From Bacteroidia bacterium (GTDB lineage: Bacteria > Bacteroidota > Bacteroidia > Bacteroidales > Dysgonomonadaceae), in assembly GCA_025999435.1 (NCBI GenBank), contig BNXH01000014.1, forward strand, positions 1 to 36,205: DNA of 36,205 bases. The letters are read 5' to 3'. The position numbers and the translations under genes were made by a program. The notes below the pieces were generated by a model, which worked only from the letters and a program-made list of their open reading frames with translations, did no database searches and was not told the DNA's origin. Shown here in pieces: positions 17,174 through 24,745 of this stretch. Position 1 is the first letter of the stretch. The number at the start of each line of letters is the position of its first letter.

Positions 17174-19183
17174 ATGCAACAAGAAGATGATTTGAGAGGC
17201 CTGGCAAAAGTCATGGACTTTATGCGGGCGTTAAGTATTTTATTCGTAGTGATAAACATATACTGGTTTTGCTACGGAGCAATTAAGGAATGGGGAATCA
17301 ACATCGGGGTAGTCGATAAAATCCTGCTGGGTTTCAACCGCACCGCCGGATTGTTCACTTCCATCCTGTGGACGAAAATCTTTGCAGTGGTATTCCTCGC
17401 CCTGTCCTGTTTGGGAACTAAGGGTGTCAAAGACGAGAAAATAACCTGGAATAAAATCTACGTCTGCTTGACGTTCGGGTTCGTTTTCTTCTTCCTGAAC
17501 TGGTGGCTACTGACTTCGCCGCTACCGGTGGTAGCCAATGCAGGGCTGTATATTTTTACCATGACTGTTGGCTATATCCTTCTACTCATGGCGGGGATAT
17601 GGATGTCGCGCTTGTTGAAAAACAACCTGATGGACGACGTGTTTAACACGGAGAACGAGAGTTTCATGCAGGAAACCAGGCTGATGGTCAACGAATATTC
17701 GGTAAACCTGCCTACCCGCTTTTGGTACAAAAAGAAAATGTGGAAAGGATGGATAAACATCGTAAACCCCTTCCGGGCGGCGATAGTGTTAGGTACTCCC
17801 GGTTCCGGCAAGTCTTATGCCGTGGTAAACCAGTTCATAAAACAACAGATTGAGAAGGGATTTACCGGTTATATCTACGATTTCAAGTTTCCCGACTTAT
17901 CGACAATCGCCTACAATCACCTGCTGAACAATCGTGAGGGTTACGCCAAAGTCCCGACCTTTTATGTGATAAACTTTGACGACCCTTCCCGTTCTCACCG
18001 CTGTAACCCGATTAACCCTTCTTTCATGGACGATATATCGGACGCATACGAATCAGCCTATACAATAATGTTAAATTTGAACAAAACGTGGGTGCAAAAG
18101 CAGGGCGACTTTTTCGTGGAATCTCCGATAATCCTCTTTGCAGCAATTATTTGGTATCTGCGCATCTATCAGGACGGGAAGTATTGCACCTTTCCCCATG
18201 CGATTGAGTTCCTGAACAAACGCTACGAAGATATTTTTCCGATACTTACCTCTTACCCGGACTTGGAAAATTACCTTAGTCCGTTTATGGATGCGTGGTT
18301 AGGTGGTGCTGCTGATCAGTTGATGGGGCAGATAGCGAGTGCAAAAATTCCGCTTTCCCGTATGATTTCCCCGCAATTGTATTGGGTGATGAGCGGCGAC
18401 GAGTTTACGCTTGACATCAACAATCCCGACGACCCGAAAATCCTTGTAGTCGGCAACAATCCCGACCGACAGAATATATACGGGGCGGCATTGGGATTGT
18501 ATAATTCCCGAATCGTGAAGTTGATTAATAAAAAGGGGCAACTCAAATCTTCCGTTATCATTGACGAATTACCAACGATTTATTTCAAAGGATTGGATAA
18601 CCTGATAGCCACCGCCCGAAGCAACAAAGTGGCCGTGTTGTTGGGTTTTCAAGATTTCAGCCAGTTAAAACGCGACTATGGCGATAAGGAAGCTGCCGTA
18701 GTGATGAACACGGTAGGCAATATCTTTTCCGGTCAAGTGGTCGGCGATACGGCCAAAACCCTGTCCGACCGTTTCGGGAAGGTATTGCAAAAACGCCAGT
18801 CGATGACTATTAACCGTCAGGACAAATCGACCTCCATTTCTACCCAAATGGATTCATTGATACCTCCCTCGAAAATTTCCAACCTGACGCAGGGGATGTT
18901 TGTCGGGGCGGTCGCCGACAACTTCGACGAACGCATTGAGCAGAAGATTTTCCATTGTGAAATAGTAGTGGATAACGACAGGGTAGCCGCAGAAATGAAG
19001 GCGTACCGGAAAATACCCGTCATCTCCAATTTTGTAGATGAGAATGGTGTTGATCGTATGAAGGAAATGATTAAAGAGAATTACGACCGCATTAAAGCCG
19101 AAACAAAACAAATCGTCGCGGAAGAATTGGAACGTATCAAGGCCGACCCCAAACTGTGTCATTTACTCCCAAAACAGGAGTAA
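17174..19183 (+). CDS. mobC: MobC, type IV coupling protein (VirD4/TraG class)
   Basis: A coupling protein of about 669 residues that brings the relaxase-DNA complex to the transfer channel. I start it at the ATG at 17174 (MQQEDDLRGLAKVMDF), since the longer reading needs a TTG. The N-terminus has the YWFCY signature (IYWFCYGAIKEWG) and about four membrane helices in the first 150 residues. Walker A is LGTPGSGKS near residue 207, and the Walker B-like SSVIIDELPT is near 460. It has its own GCCAC-type promoter and ends at a strong terminator. The gene is separated from mobB by the defence operon, whereas CTnDOT-like cassettes keep mobA-mobB-mobC together. Confidence 0.94.
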   Translation: MQQEDDLRGLAKVMDFMRALSILFVVINIYWFCYGAIKEWGINIGVVDKILLGFNRTAGLFTSILWTKIFAVVFLALSCLGTKGVKDEKITWNKIYVCLTFGFVFFFLNWWLLTSPLPVVANAGLYIFTMTVGYILLLMAGIWMSRLLKNNLMDDVFNTENESFMQETRLMVNEYSVNLPTRFWYKKKMWKGWINIVNPFRAAIVLGTPGSGKSYAVVNQFIKQQIEKGFTGYIYDFKFPDLSTIAYNHLLNNREGYAKVPTFYVINFDDPSRSHRCNPINPSFMDDISDAYESAYTIMLNLNKTWVQKQGDFFVESPIILFAAIIWYLRIYQDGKYCTFPHAIEFLNKRYEDIFPILTSYPDLENYLSPFMDAWLGGAADQLMGQIASAKIPLSRMISPQLYWVMSGDEFTLDINNPDDPKILVVGNNPDRQNIYGAALGLYNSRIVKLINKKGQLKSSVIIDELPTIYFKGLDNLIATARSNKVAVLLGFQDFSQLKRDYGDKEAAVVMNTVGNIFSGQVVGDTAKTLSDRFGKVLQKRQSMTINRQDKSTSISTQMDSLIPPSKISNLTQGMFVGAVADNFDERIEQKIFHCEIVVDNDRVAAEMKAYRKIPVISNFVDENGVDRMKEMIKENYDRIKAETKQIVAEELERIKADPKLCHLLPKQE

Positions 19184-19185
19184 GA

Positions 19186-19227
19186 GAAACAGAGAGAGCC
19201 GCCCATTCGGGCGGCTCTCTCTGTTTC
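19186..19227. terminator. Very strong hairpin terminator between mobC and the zinc-ribbon gene
   Basis: A perfect 19-base stem (19186-19204 with 19209-19227, GAAACAGAGAGAGCC...) with an ATTC loop starts 2 bases after the mobC stop. There is no long T-run on the plus side; convergent genes on both sides suggest it works in both directions. Confidence 0.85.
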
Positions 19228-19269
19228 CATACACATTATATATATGTAATAATTAACTGAGAACAGGGG

Positions 19270-19917
19270 TTAGCTGTTTTTTACGCTAACCTCTGTCTTC
19301 TTCTGTAATTTATTCATTGCAGAAGTTACATTGTCCTGAAAGAATTTCCTCAATGTGGCGTCGTTCTTCAAGATGATATGGCATTCTTCTTCAAATATAC
19401 CCGTCATCCGCTTTCTTATTTCAACCAGCTCATTTTCATTCGGGCATACATTTGAATGCTCCCAGTGTTCAATGATTTCCGAACGGATATAATCCCGGAG
19501 CCATTTTTTTTCATCATCGTCAAGTCCGGCAAATTTCTTCTTTTCGGAAAATACCGGAAGATTGTCTATATCCGCATAATCATAAATATCCCCATCGTTT
19601 TCACAGCCTTTTTCAATCGGTTCATTCACTCCCCTGCCACTCATGCCCAGTATCATTTGGGCAAACTCCGCCGCTTCGGGATACTTTTTGTTTTTCGCGC
19701 ATTTTTCAAGGTATTCCCAGTCCTCCCGCGAGCGTGGATATTTTTCCGCAATCCGGTCTATCCGGTTAATATATTGCAGTTCGTTCTTCTTTTCCTGCGG
19801 CAGCGAGTAACATTCCTTGCAGATATGCCCGGCATGTCCCTTGCCGCTGAACTTTTCGTTAGGCTTGCGGCAACCGCAGATTCGGCAGTAATGTCCCGGA
19901 GGTTTCTTTTTTGCCAT
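19270..19917 (-). CDS. Hypothetical protein with N-terminal zinc ribbon
   Basis: A 215-residue protein. The N-terminus has paired cysteines (YCRICGCRKP ... HICKECY, residues 10-36), which look like a zinc-binding ribbon or HNH-like treble clef. No HNH catalytic set is visible. The rest is charged and helical with no motif I recognise. It is transcribed away from the DUF3945 operon, and its -7 box (19943-19951) lies beside the GCCAC-repeat module of that operon, so a shared regulator could affect both. It may be a small regulator or accessory protein of the element; the role is unknown. Confidence 0.75.
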   Translation of the reverse strand: MAKKKPPGHYCRICGCRKPNEKFSGKGHAGHICKECYSLPQEKKNELQYINRIDRIAEKYPRSREDWEYLEKCAKNKKYPEAAEFAQMILGMSGRGVNEPIEKGCENDGDIYDYADIDNLPVFSEKKKFAGLDDDEKKWLRDYIRSEIIEHWEHSNVCPNENELVEIRKRMTGIFEEECHIILKNDATLRKFFQDNVTSAMNKLQKKTEVSVKNS

Positions 19918-19942
19918 GCTTCATAACTTATATAATTACCCT

Positions 19943-19951
19943 GCAAAGATA
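19943..19951 (-). promoter_or_regulatory. -7 box of the zinc-ribbon gene
   Basis: TATCTTTGC on the minus strand fits TAnnTTTG and lies 26 bases before the ATG at 19917. Confidence 0.6.
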
Positions 19952-20019
19952 CGCCGCTTTTTTCGTTTTTCCGGGCAAAACCGACAGGCAAATAACCCGC
20001 TGGAAACCAAAGCATCAAC

Positions 20020-20100
20020 GCCACACGCTTCCAAACCGGCGCCACAAGCTGCCAGCCACCTGAAATCCCTTTGCCGCATAGTAAGATAGGCGTACTTTCG
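20020..20100 (+). promoter_or_regulatory. GCCAC-repeat promoter module, copy C (DUF3945-topB operon)
   Basis: GCCAC units begin at 20020 and 20041, with TCCAA and GCCAG at phased positions between and after. The core GCCACAAGCTGCCA spans 20041-20054. TACTTTCG lies at 20093-20100, exactly 52 bases from the core start, as in the mobC copy. Confidence 0.6.
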
Positions 20101-20124
20101 TTCCGCATTAATAGTAATGCGGAA
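20101..20124. repeat. Perfect palindrome at the expected transcription start
   Basis: TTCCGCATTA, loop ATAG, TAATGCGGAA: a 10-base perfect stem directly after the -7 box and 18 bases before the ATG at 20143. It could be an operator over the start site or a 5' mRNA hairpin. Confidence 0.7.
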
Positions 20125-20142
20125 CTTAAAAATCAATGATTT

Positions 20143-22014
20143 ATGGCAGAAAAACAGATTAATTACGACCGCGACATTTTGCTTGTCGCGGACAAAAAGA
20201 GCGGCAGGCTGAAAGCCGTTGCAGGCATGAGCGAGGACGGGAAGAAAATCAAGACCGTAGAACCGTCGATGAGGAACGAGCGGATGTTCCTGACCGTAGA
20301 GAAAAATTCCGGCGACATGGAAAAATTCTTCCAAAACTTCATGTCCCGGACTGGCGACCCTTCCGGCACGGCATTTTACAAGGTAAGCGCAAACGGATTG
20401 GACATGGGGGTAAAAGTGCTGGAAGGGCTTTTGAACCACCAGCCGGACGCGCGGATTGTTACCGAAAGCCGTATCCGCCTCCAGGATTACATGGGCGCGG
20501 CGCAGGAGCATGACCCGAAAGTCATTTTGACGCAGGGCGAAGATGGCAAGCTGAAAGCCGTCGCCGAAGGAAAGGACGGCAAGCTGAAAAAGGTCGATCC
20601 GACAAAGGAGAATGCCGACAGTTTTTTGAAAATCGACCCGCGCGGCAATGCGCTGGAGAACTTCTTTCAGAAGTTTACGGCGCAGTTCAAAAACCCGTCG
20701 CACACGGGTATTTACGCGGTCAGCGTGAAAGCGGTTGATATGATGGCGGCTTTCCTTGACAAAATCATCAGGATCAACCCGGAGGACAAGGTACTCGACC
20801 CGTACCGTGTAACGCCGGAGGGCAAGATGCAGGAACAGGCGCAGGGGAAGTACCAGCCGCTCGACCTGAACAAGCTCGAATGGAAAGAGGTCGAAAAGTA
20901 CGGTTTGACCGGCGATAACTTGCAGGATTCACTTAAAGCCATGTCTTACGGCCACAAGTCGCCCGGACTGCTCGAAATCCGTATGGAGATTGACGGTAAA
21001 GAGTTGCAGGCAAAAGCCCGCCTGTCCTTTGAGCAGCAGCCCGACGGCACAATCAAAATCCAGACGCACCCCTTTCAGGAGAAGCCCGATTTTGAAAAGC
21101 CGTTTATGGGCGTCATGTTCTCCCCCGACGACCGGAAGCAACTCACCGCTACCGGCCACGGCGGGCGTGTCTTTGAGCTGGAAATGACCCCCGGCGGCGA
21201 AAAAGTCCCGGCGCTCGTATCGCTGGATAAAATCACCAACCGCTTCGAGGCCGTCCCACTATCGGAAATCCAAATCCCGAAAGTACTGAAAGGCGTTGAA
21301 CTTTCGCAGGAGCAACAGGACGGGTTAAAAAACGGCCAGGGTGTGCTGGTAGAAAACATGGACAAGAAGCAACGCCCCGGCGAGGAACCCGGCGGGAAAA
21401 TCACGCGCATTGTCCAGTATAATGCCGTGAATAAAAACTTCGATTTCCTGTTTACGCCCGAACAACGCCAGCAGCGCCAACAGGAACGGGCGGCAAAAAC
21501 GGGACAGGACGACAACCAACCGCTCAAAGCCCGCAAGGTTGGCGAAGTATGGGTGCGTCCCGTGCAGGGCGGCGTCGAACTCACCCGCGAACAGTTCAAA
21601 ACCCTGTGCGAAAATAAACCTGTCTGGGTAGAAGGGATGGTAAACCAGAACAATAAAGCCAAACAGGAACAGGGAGCGCAGCAAACCGAAGCTACCGACC
21701 AAAAGGGACAGAAGTACAACGCCTGGGTATGGCCGGATCAGGATGCCGGGCGTATCCGCCATACTTCACTGCCTCCCGACCAATGGAAAGAAGCACAGGC
21801 CAAGAAGCAGTCGCAACCCGCCGAGGGCTTCAAAACGCAGGTTGCCGTGAACAACGAGGGCAAAACCAACGAGGCGACCAGGCACTCGACCGAACCGCTG
21901 AAGAAAGGCCAGACGCAGCCCACAGGGAAGCAGCAGGAGAAAAGAGAGCAAAAGCAACAGGACGGGCGCCAATCTCCCGCCAAGCCCAGGAAAAGCACGG
22001 GGCATAAAATGTAA
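20143..22014 (+). CDS. DUF4099/DUF3945 domain protein of conjugative transposons
   Basis: A 623-residue protein seen in Bacteroidetes conjugative transposons ahead of topB. The N-terminal part is a visible tandem duplication (about 8-118 and 124-225). Both copies share an ADKKSGRLKAV / GEDGKLKAV opening, a centre like EKFFQNFMSRTGDPSGT, and a VKVLEGLL / AAFLDKII end. A DUF4099-like segment follows (about 240-300, LNKLEWKEVEKYGL). DUF3945-type phrases follow (about 380-430, KGVELSQEQQDGLKNGQGV, and again near 475, GGVELTREQFKTL). The C-terminus is Gln/Lys-rich and basic, suggesting nucleic-acid contact. It is first in an operon with DNA-processing enzymes; its biochemical role is not established. 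Confidence 0.82.
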   Translation: MAEKQINYDRDILLVADKKSGRLKAVAGMSEDGKKIKTVEPSMRNERMFLTVEKNSGDMEKFFQNFMSRTGDPSGTAFYKVSANGLDMGVKVLEGLLNHQPDARIVTESRIRLQDYMGAAQEHDPKVILTQGEDGKLKAVAEGKDGKLKKVDPTKENADSFLKIDPRGNALENFFQKFTAQFKNPSHTGIYAVSVKAVDMMAAFLDKIIRINPEDKVLDPYRVTPEGKMQEQAQGKYQPLDLNKLEWKEVEKYGLTGDNLQDSLKAMSYGHKSPGLLEIRMEIDGKELQAKARLSFEQQPDGTIKIQTHPFQEKPDFEKPFMGVMFSPDDRKQLTATGHGGRVFELEMTPGGEKVPALVSLDKITNRFEAVPLSEIQIPKVLKGVELSQEQQDGLKNGQGVLVENMDKKQRPGEEPGGKITRIVQYNAVNKNFDFLFTPEQRQQRQQERAAKTGQDDNQPLKARKVGEVWVRPVQGGVELTREQFKTLCENKPVWVEGMVNQNNKAKQEQGAQQTEATDQKGQKYNAWVWPDQDAGRIRHTSLPPDQWKEAQAKKQSQPAEGFKTQVAVNNEGKTNEATRHSTEPLKKGQTQPTGKQQEKREQKQQDGRQSPAKPRKSTGHKM

Positions 22015-22027
22015 TTCAATTTTTCAA

Positions 22028-22054
22028 ACCACTAAAAAAATCAAAAGATGAAAG
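22028..22054 (+). repeat. 27-base leader repeat before topB
   Basis: A 27-base stretch ending in ATGAAAG is identical to 24279-24305 before the DUF1896 gene. It starts ACCACT, then seven A's, and includes the start codon. It looks like a reused translation-initiation leader. Confidence 0.8.
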
Positions 22055-24150
22055 TTTGCATAGCAGAAAAACCGAGCGTGGCAAAAAGTATAGCCGCCAT
22101 TCTCGGCGCAACCAGTAAAAAAGACGGCTATATGGAGGGTAACGGCTGGGCTGTTACCTGGGCGTTCGGCCACCTCGTAGGACTGGCAATGCCCGAAGCT
22201 TACGGGTTTACCGGTTTCCAAAAAGAAAACCTGCCCATACTCCCGAAAGAGTTTATCCTTGTTCCCCGGCAGGTCAAAGAAGGCAAGGAGTATAGGAATG
22301 ACCCTGGCGTAATGAAGCAACTGGGTATCATTAAAGAGTTGTTTTCCAAAGCCGACGGCATTGTCGTTTGCACGGACGCCGGACGGGAGGGCGAGTTAAT
22401 CCACCGCTACATCTATGAATATTTGGGAAGCAACCGCCCGTGCCAACGCTTATGGATAAGCAGTTTGACCGACAAAGCCATTAAGGAGGGTTTTCAGAAT
22501 CTCCGTCCCGGCAGCGATTACGACAACCTGTATTTATCGGCGAGAGCAAGAAGCCAGGCCGATTGGGTTGTCGGACTTAATGCCTCGCAAGCCCTGTCGA
22601 TTGCCGCCGGGCGCGGCTCGTGGTCGCTCGGTCGCGTTCAAACCCCGACGCTGGCGATGATATGCAGCCGCTATCTGGAGAATAAGGATTTTAAGCCGCA
22701 AACGTACTTCAAACTGAAACTGCACACAGCCAAAGACGCTACAACGTTTGCTGTTTTGTCGGTGGACAAGTACGATACCCGTTCCACAGCCGATGACGCA
22801 TTGCAACAGGTAAAGGCTGCCGGAACCGTCCGCGTTACGGGTGTCGAGAAGAAAGAAGTAAAGCAGGAACCACCGCTGTTGTATGATTTGACCACGCTTC
22901 AAAAGGAAGCCAACAGCAGGCACGGTTTTTCAGCCGACAAAACGCTGAACATCGCCCAAGCGTTGTACGAATCAAAAAAAATATCGTATCCACGCACGGG
23001 AAGCCGTTATATTTCCGCCGATGTATTGGACGGGATACCGCACCTGATTGCCACGCTGAAAAACCATCCCCGTTTCGGAACTTATGCCGCCTCAATGGAT
23101 AACATCGTACTCAATATCCGTTCGGTGGACGACAAGAAAGTAACCGACCACCATGCGCTTATCATCACCGAAGAACCGGCGGACGGATTAACAGGCGATG
23201 AACGGACGATTTACGATATGGTCGCAGGGCGAATGCTGGAGGCTTTCTCCAACCGTTGCACCAAAGAGAACACCGCCGTTTCGCTTGACGCGGGCGGCGT
23301 ACACTTTGTCGCAAAGGGCAGCGTAACACTACTTCCCGGCTGGCGGGCTGTGTTTAACGCCACCGATGAAGAAGCGCAGGACGAAGACGTAACCACGCTG
23401 CCCCAACTCGCCGGAGGCGATATGCTTCCCGTCCGTGATACGGAAGCGTTGGAAAAGCAGACCAAGCCCCGTCCGCTGCACACGGAAAGCAGTCTGTTGG
23501 GAGCAATGGAAAGTTGCGGTAAGGAATGTACCAACGAAGAAGAACGCGAAGCGATGAAAGACGCCGGTATCGGTACACCCGCCACCCGCGCCGCCATCAT
23601 TGAAACGCTGTTTGCACGGGAATATATCGTGCGCGAAAAGAAGGCGTTGGTTCCGACCAACAAGGGACTGGTAGTTTACCTTGCCGTGAAAGACAGAAAG
23701 ATTGCGGATGTAGCAATGACCGGAAGTTGGGAACATGCCCTTTCTAAAATCGGTGAAGGGAGAATGGATGCAGCTACATTCCACCACTCGATAGAGGTGT
23801 ATGCTTCGCAAATCACCACGGAATTGCTCGGCATCGCTTTTGAACGGCAGGACGACCGTCCCGGCTGCGGCTGTCCCAAATGCAAGAACGGACAGGTCAT
23901 ATTCTTTTCGAAAGTTGCCAAATGCAGTAACGAGCATTGCGGGCTAATGGTTTTCCGAACCATTGCCAAAAAGGATTTGACCGATACGCAGCTTACCGCC
24001 TTGCTGACGCACGGTAAAACGGGCATCATCAAAGGCTTTACAAGCAGCAAGACCGGAAAACCGTTCGATGCTGCCGTGACCTTTGACGCCGACTATAAAA
24101 CCGTGTTCGAGTTTGAAAACAAAAACGGAAAGAAAGGTAAAACAAAGTAA
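22048..24150 (+). CDS. topB: DNA topoisomerase III (type IA)
   Basis: A 700-residue type IA topoisomerase. The TOPRIM domain shows AEKPSVAKSIA at the N-terminus and CTDAGREGELI near residue 110. The active-site tyrosine is in ISYPRTGSRYI (about residue 313). A C-terminal zinc-finger-like segment has four cysteines (CGCPKCKNG ... KCSNEHC). Homologues in CTnDOT (the exc product) are type IA topoisomerases tied to element excision and control of transfer. Here it probably handles DNA topology during processing of the circular or single-stranded form. It follows the DUF3945 gene by 33 bases and ends 79 bases before a terminator. Confidence 0.95.
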   Translation: MKVCIAEKPSVAKSIAAILGATSKKDGYMEGNGWAVTWAFGHLVGLAMPEAYGFTGFQKENLPILPKEFILVPRQVKEGKEYRNDPGVMKQLGIIKELFSKADGIVVCTDAGREGELIHRYIYEYLGSNRPCQRLWISSLTDKAIKEGFQNLRPGSDYDNLYLSARARSQADWVVGLNASQALSIAAGRGSWSLGRVQTPTLAMICSRYLENKDFKPQTYFKLKLHTAKDATTFAVLSVDKYDTRSTADDALQQVKAAGTVRVTGVEKKEVKQEPPLLYDLTTLQKEANSRHGFSADKTLNIAQALYESKKISYPRTGSRYISADVLDGIPHLIATLKNHPRFGTYAASMDNIVLNIRSVDDKKVTDHHALIITEEPADGLTGDERTIYDMVAGRMLEAFSNRCTKENTAVSLDAGGVHFVAKGSVTLLPGWRAVFNATDEEAQDEDVTTLPQLAGGDMLPVRDTEALEKQTKPRPLHTESSLLGAMESCGKECTNEEEREAMKDAGIGTPATRAAIIETLFAREYIVREKKALVPTNKGLVVYLAVKDRKIADVAMTGSWEHALSKIGEGRMDAATFHHSIEVYASQITTELLGIAFERQDDRPGCGCPKCKNGQVIFFSKVAKCSNEHCGLMVFRTIAKKDLTDTQLTALLTHGKTGIIKGFTSSKTGKPFDAAVTFDADYKTVFEFENKNGKKGKTK

Positions 24151-24213
24151 ATGATTACCTTTGCCACTGAAAGAATCTATGACTTGCCAATTAGGGATAA
24201 TTGCCTGACATCG

Positions 24214-24293
24214 GATTTTTTTAGTGGTGGCGACCGGGGCAAGGCTCCGGTCGCTTTTTCCTTTCCCTCCATTTATTTACCACTAAAAAAATC
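24214..24293 (+). promoter_or_regulatory. Nested hairpins with inverted copy of the leader repeat
   Basis: The 15 bases at 24214-24228 (GATTTTTTTAGTGGT) are the exact reverse complement of 24279-24293, the first part of the leader before the DUF1896 gene. They enclose a terminator hairpin (24230-24259). In RNA the outer stem would sequester the translation leader, suggesting attenuation between topB and the downstream genes. Confidence 0.6.
24230..24259 (+). terminator. Rho-independent terminator after topB
   Basis: GCGACCGG (24230-24237) pairs with CCGGTCGC (24247-24254) and is followed by five T's (24255-24259). Transcription of DUF1896 and the helicase gene would need read-through or a separate promoter, and no clear TAnnTTTG box is seen between it and 24299. 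Confidence 0.8.
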
Positions 24294-24305
24294 AAAAGAT
24301 GAAAG
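24279..24305 (+). repeat. 27-base leader repeat before the DUF1896 gene
   Basis: Identical to 22028-22054 and including the ATG at 24299. Its first 15 bases pair with the inverted copy at 24214-24228. Confidence 0.8.
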
Positions 24306-24745
24306 CAAATAATAAATCCGCAGCCGTGGAAATGTCTTATTTCCGGCTCTCCCTGTTATCCTATCTACGCGATTCACATCCCGACAAAGCTGCCGACAAA
24401 CAGTTTATCGCCTCGCGGGGTGATGCGGCAGCCGAAGCGTACAGCCATATTATCAAATCGGGCGGCTCGCACGAAGAAGCCGAAGAAGCCGCCTCCCAAA
24501 TCCTTTATGCCGGACTGCATTTCTCTCCTTACCGCACCATTGTCAATATACTTTGGGACGAGTTTACGGACGAAACAGACCCCACGCTGGCCGAAGGATT
24601 GGCAATAGAGTTGCTACCCCGCCTTTCGGCTGTAATTGGAAAATATACATTGTCGGACGATTTCGCCGACAGTCAGGAGTACAGGTTACTCTACACGGAA
24701 CTGACGGGCGCAATCCAAATACTTCTCGAAGATGGCGTTCAATAA
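24299..24745 (+). CDS. DUF1896 family protein
   Basis: A 148-residue protein matching DUF1896, a family seen in Bacteroidetes mobile elements beside the large methylase-helicase. It is mostly helical and opens with [21 protein letters not shown] conserved-looking core [29 protein letters not shown] follows, and then [14 protein letters not shown]. No catalytic motif is visible. Its last 14 bases overlap the start of the helicase gene, implying translational coupling, and it may be a small partner of that protein. The start follows the shared leader repeat. The function is unknown. Confidence 0.85.
   Translation: MKANNKSAAVEMSYFRLSLLSYLRDSHPDKAADKQFIASRGDAAAEAYSHIIKSGGSHEEAEEAASQILYAGLHFSPYRTIVNILWDEFTDETDPTLAEGLAIELLPRLSAVIGKYTLSDDFADSQEYRLLYTELTGAIQILLEDGVQ

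Noticed and set aside
19936..20703. A 255-codon minus-strand frame
   Set aside because: It runs antisense to the start of the DUF3945 gene and through its promoter region; it is a shadow of a GC-rich coding frame.
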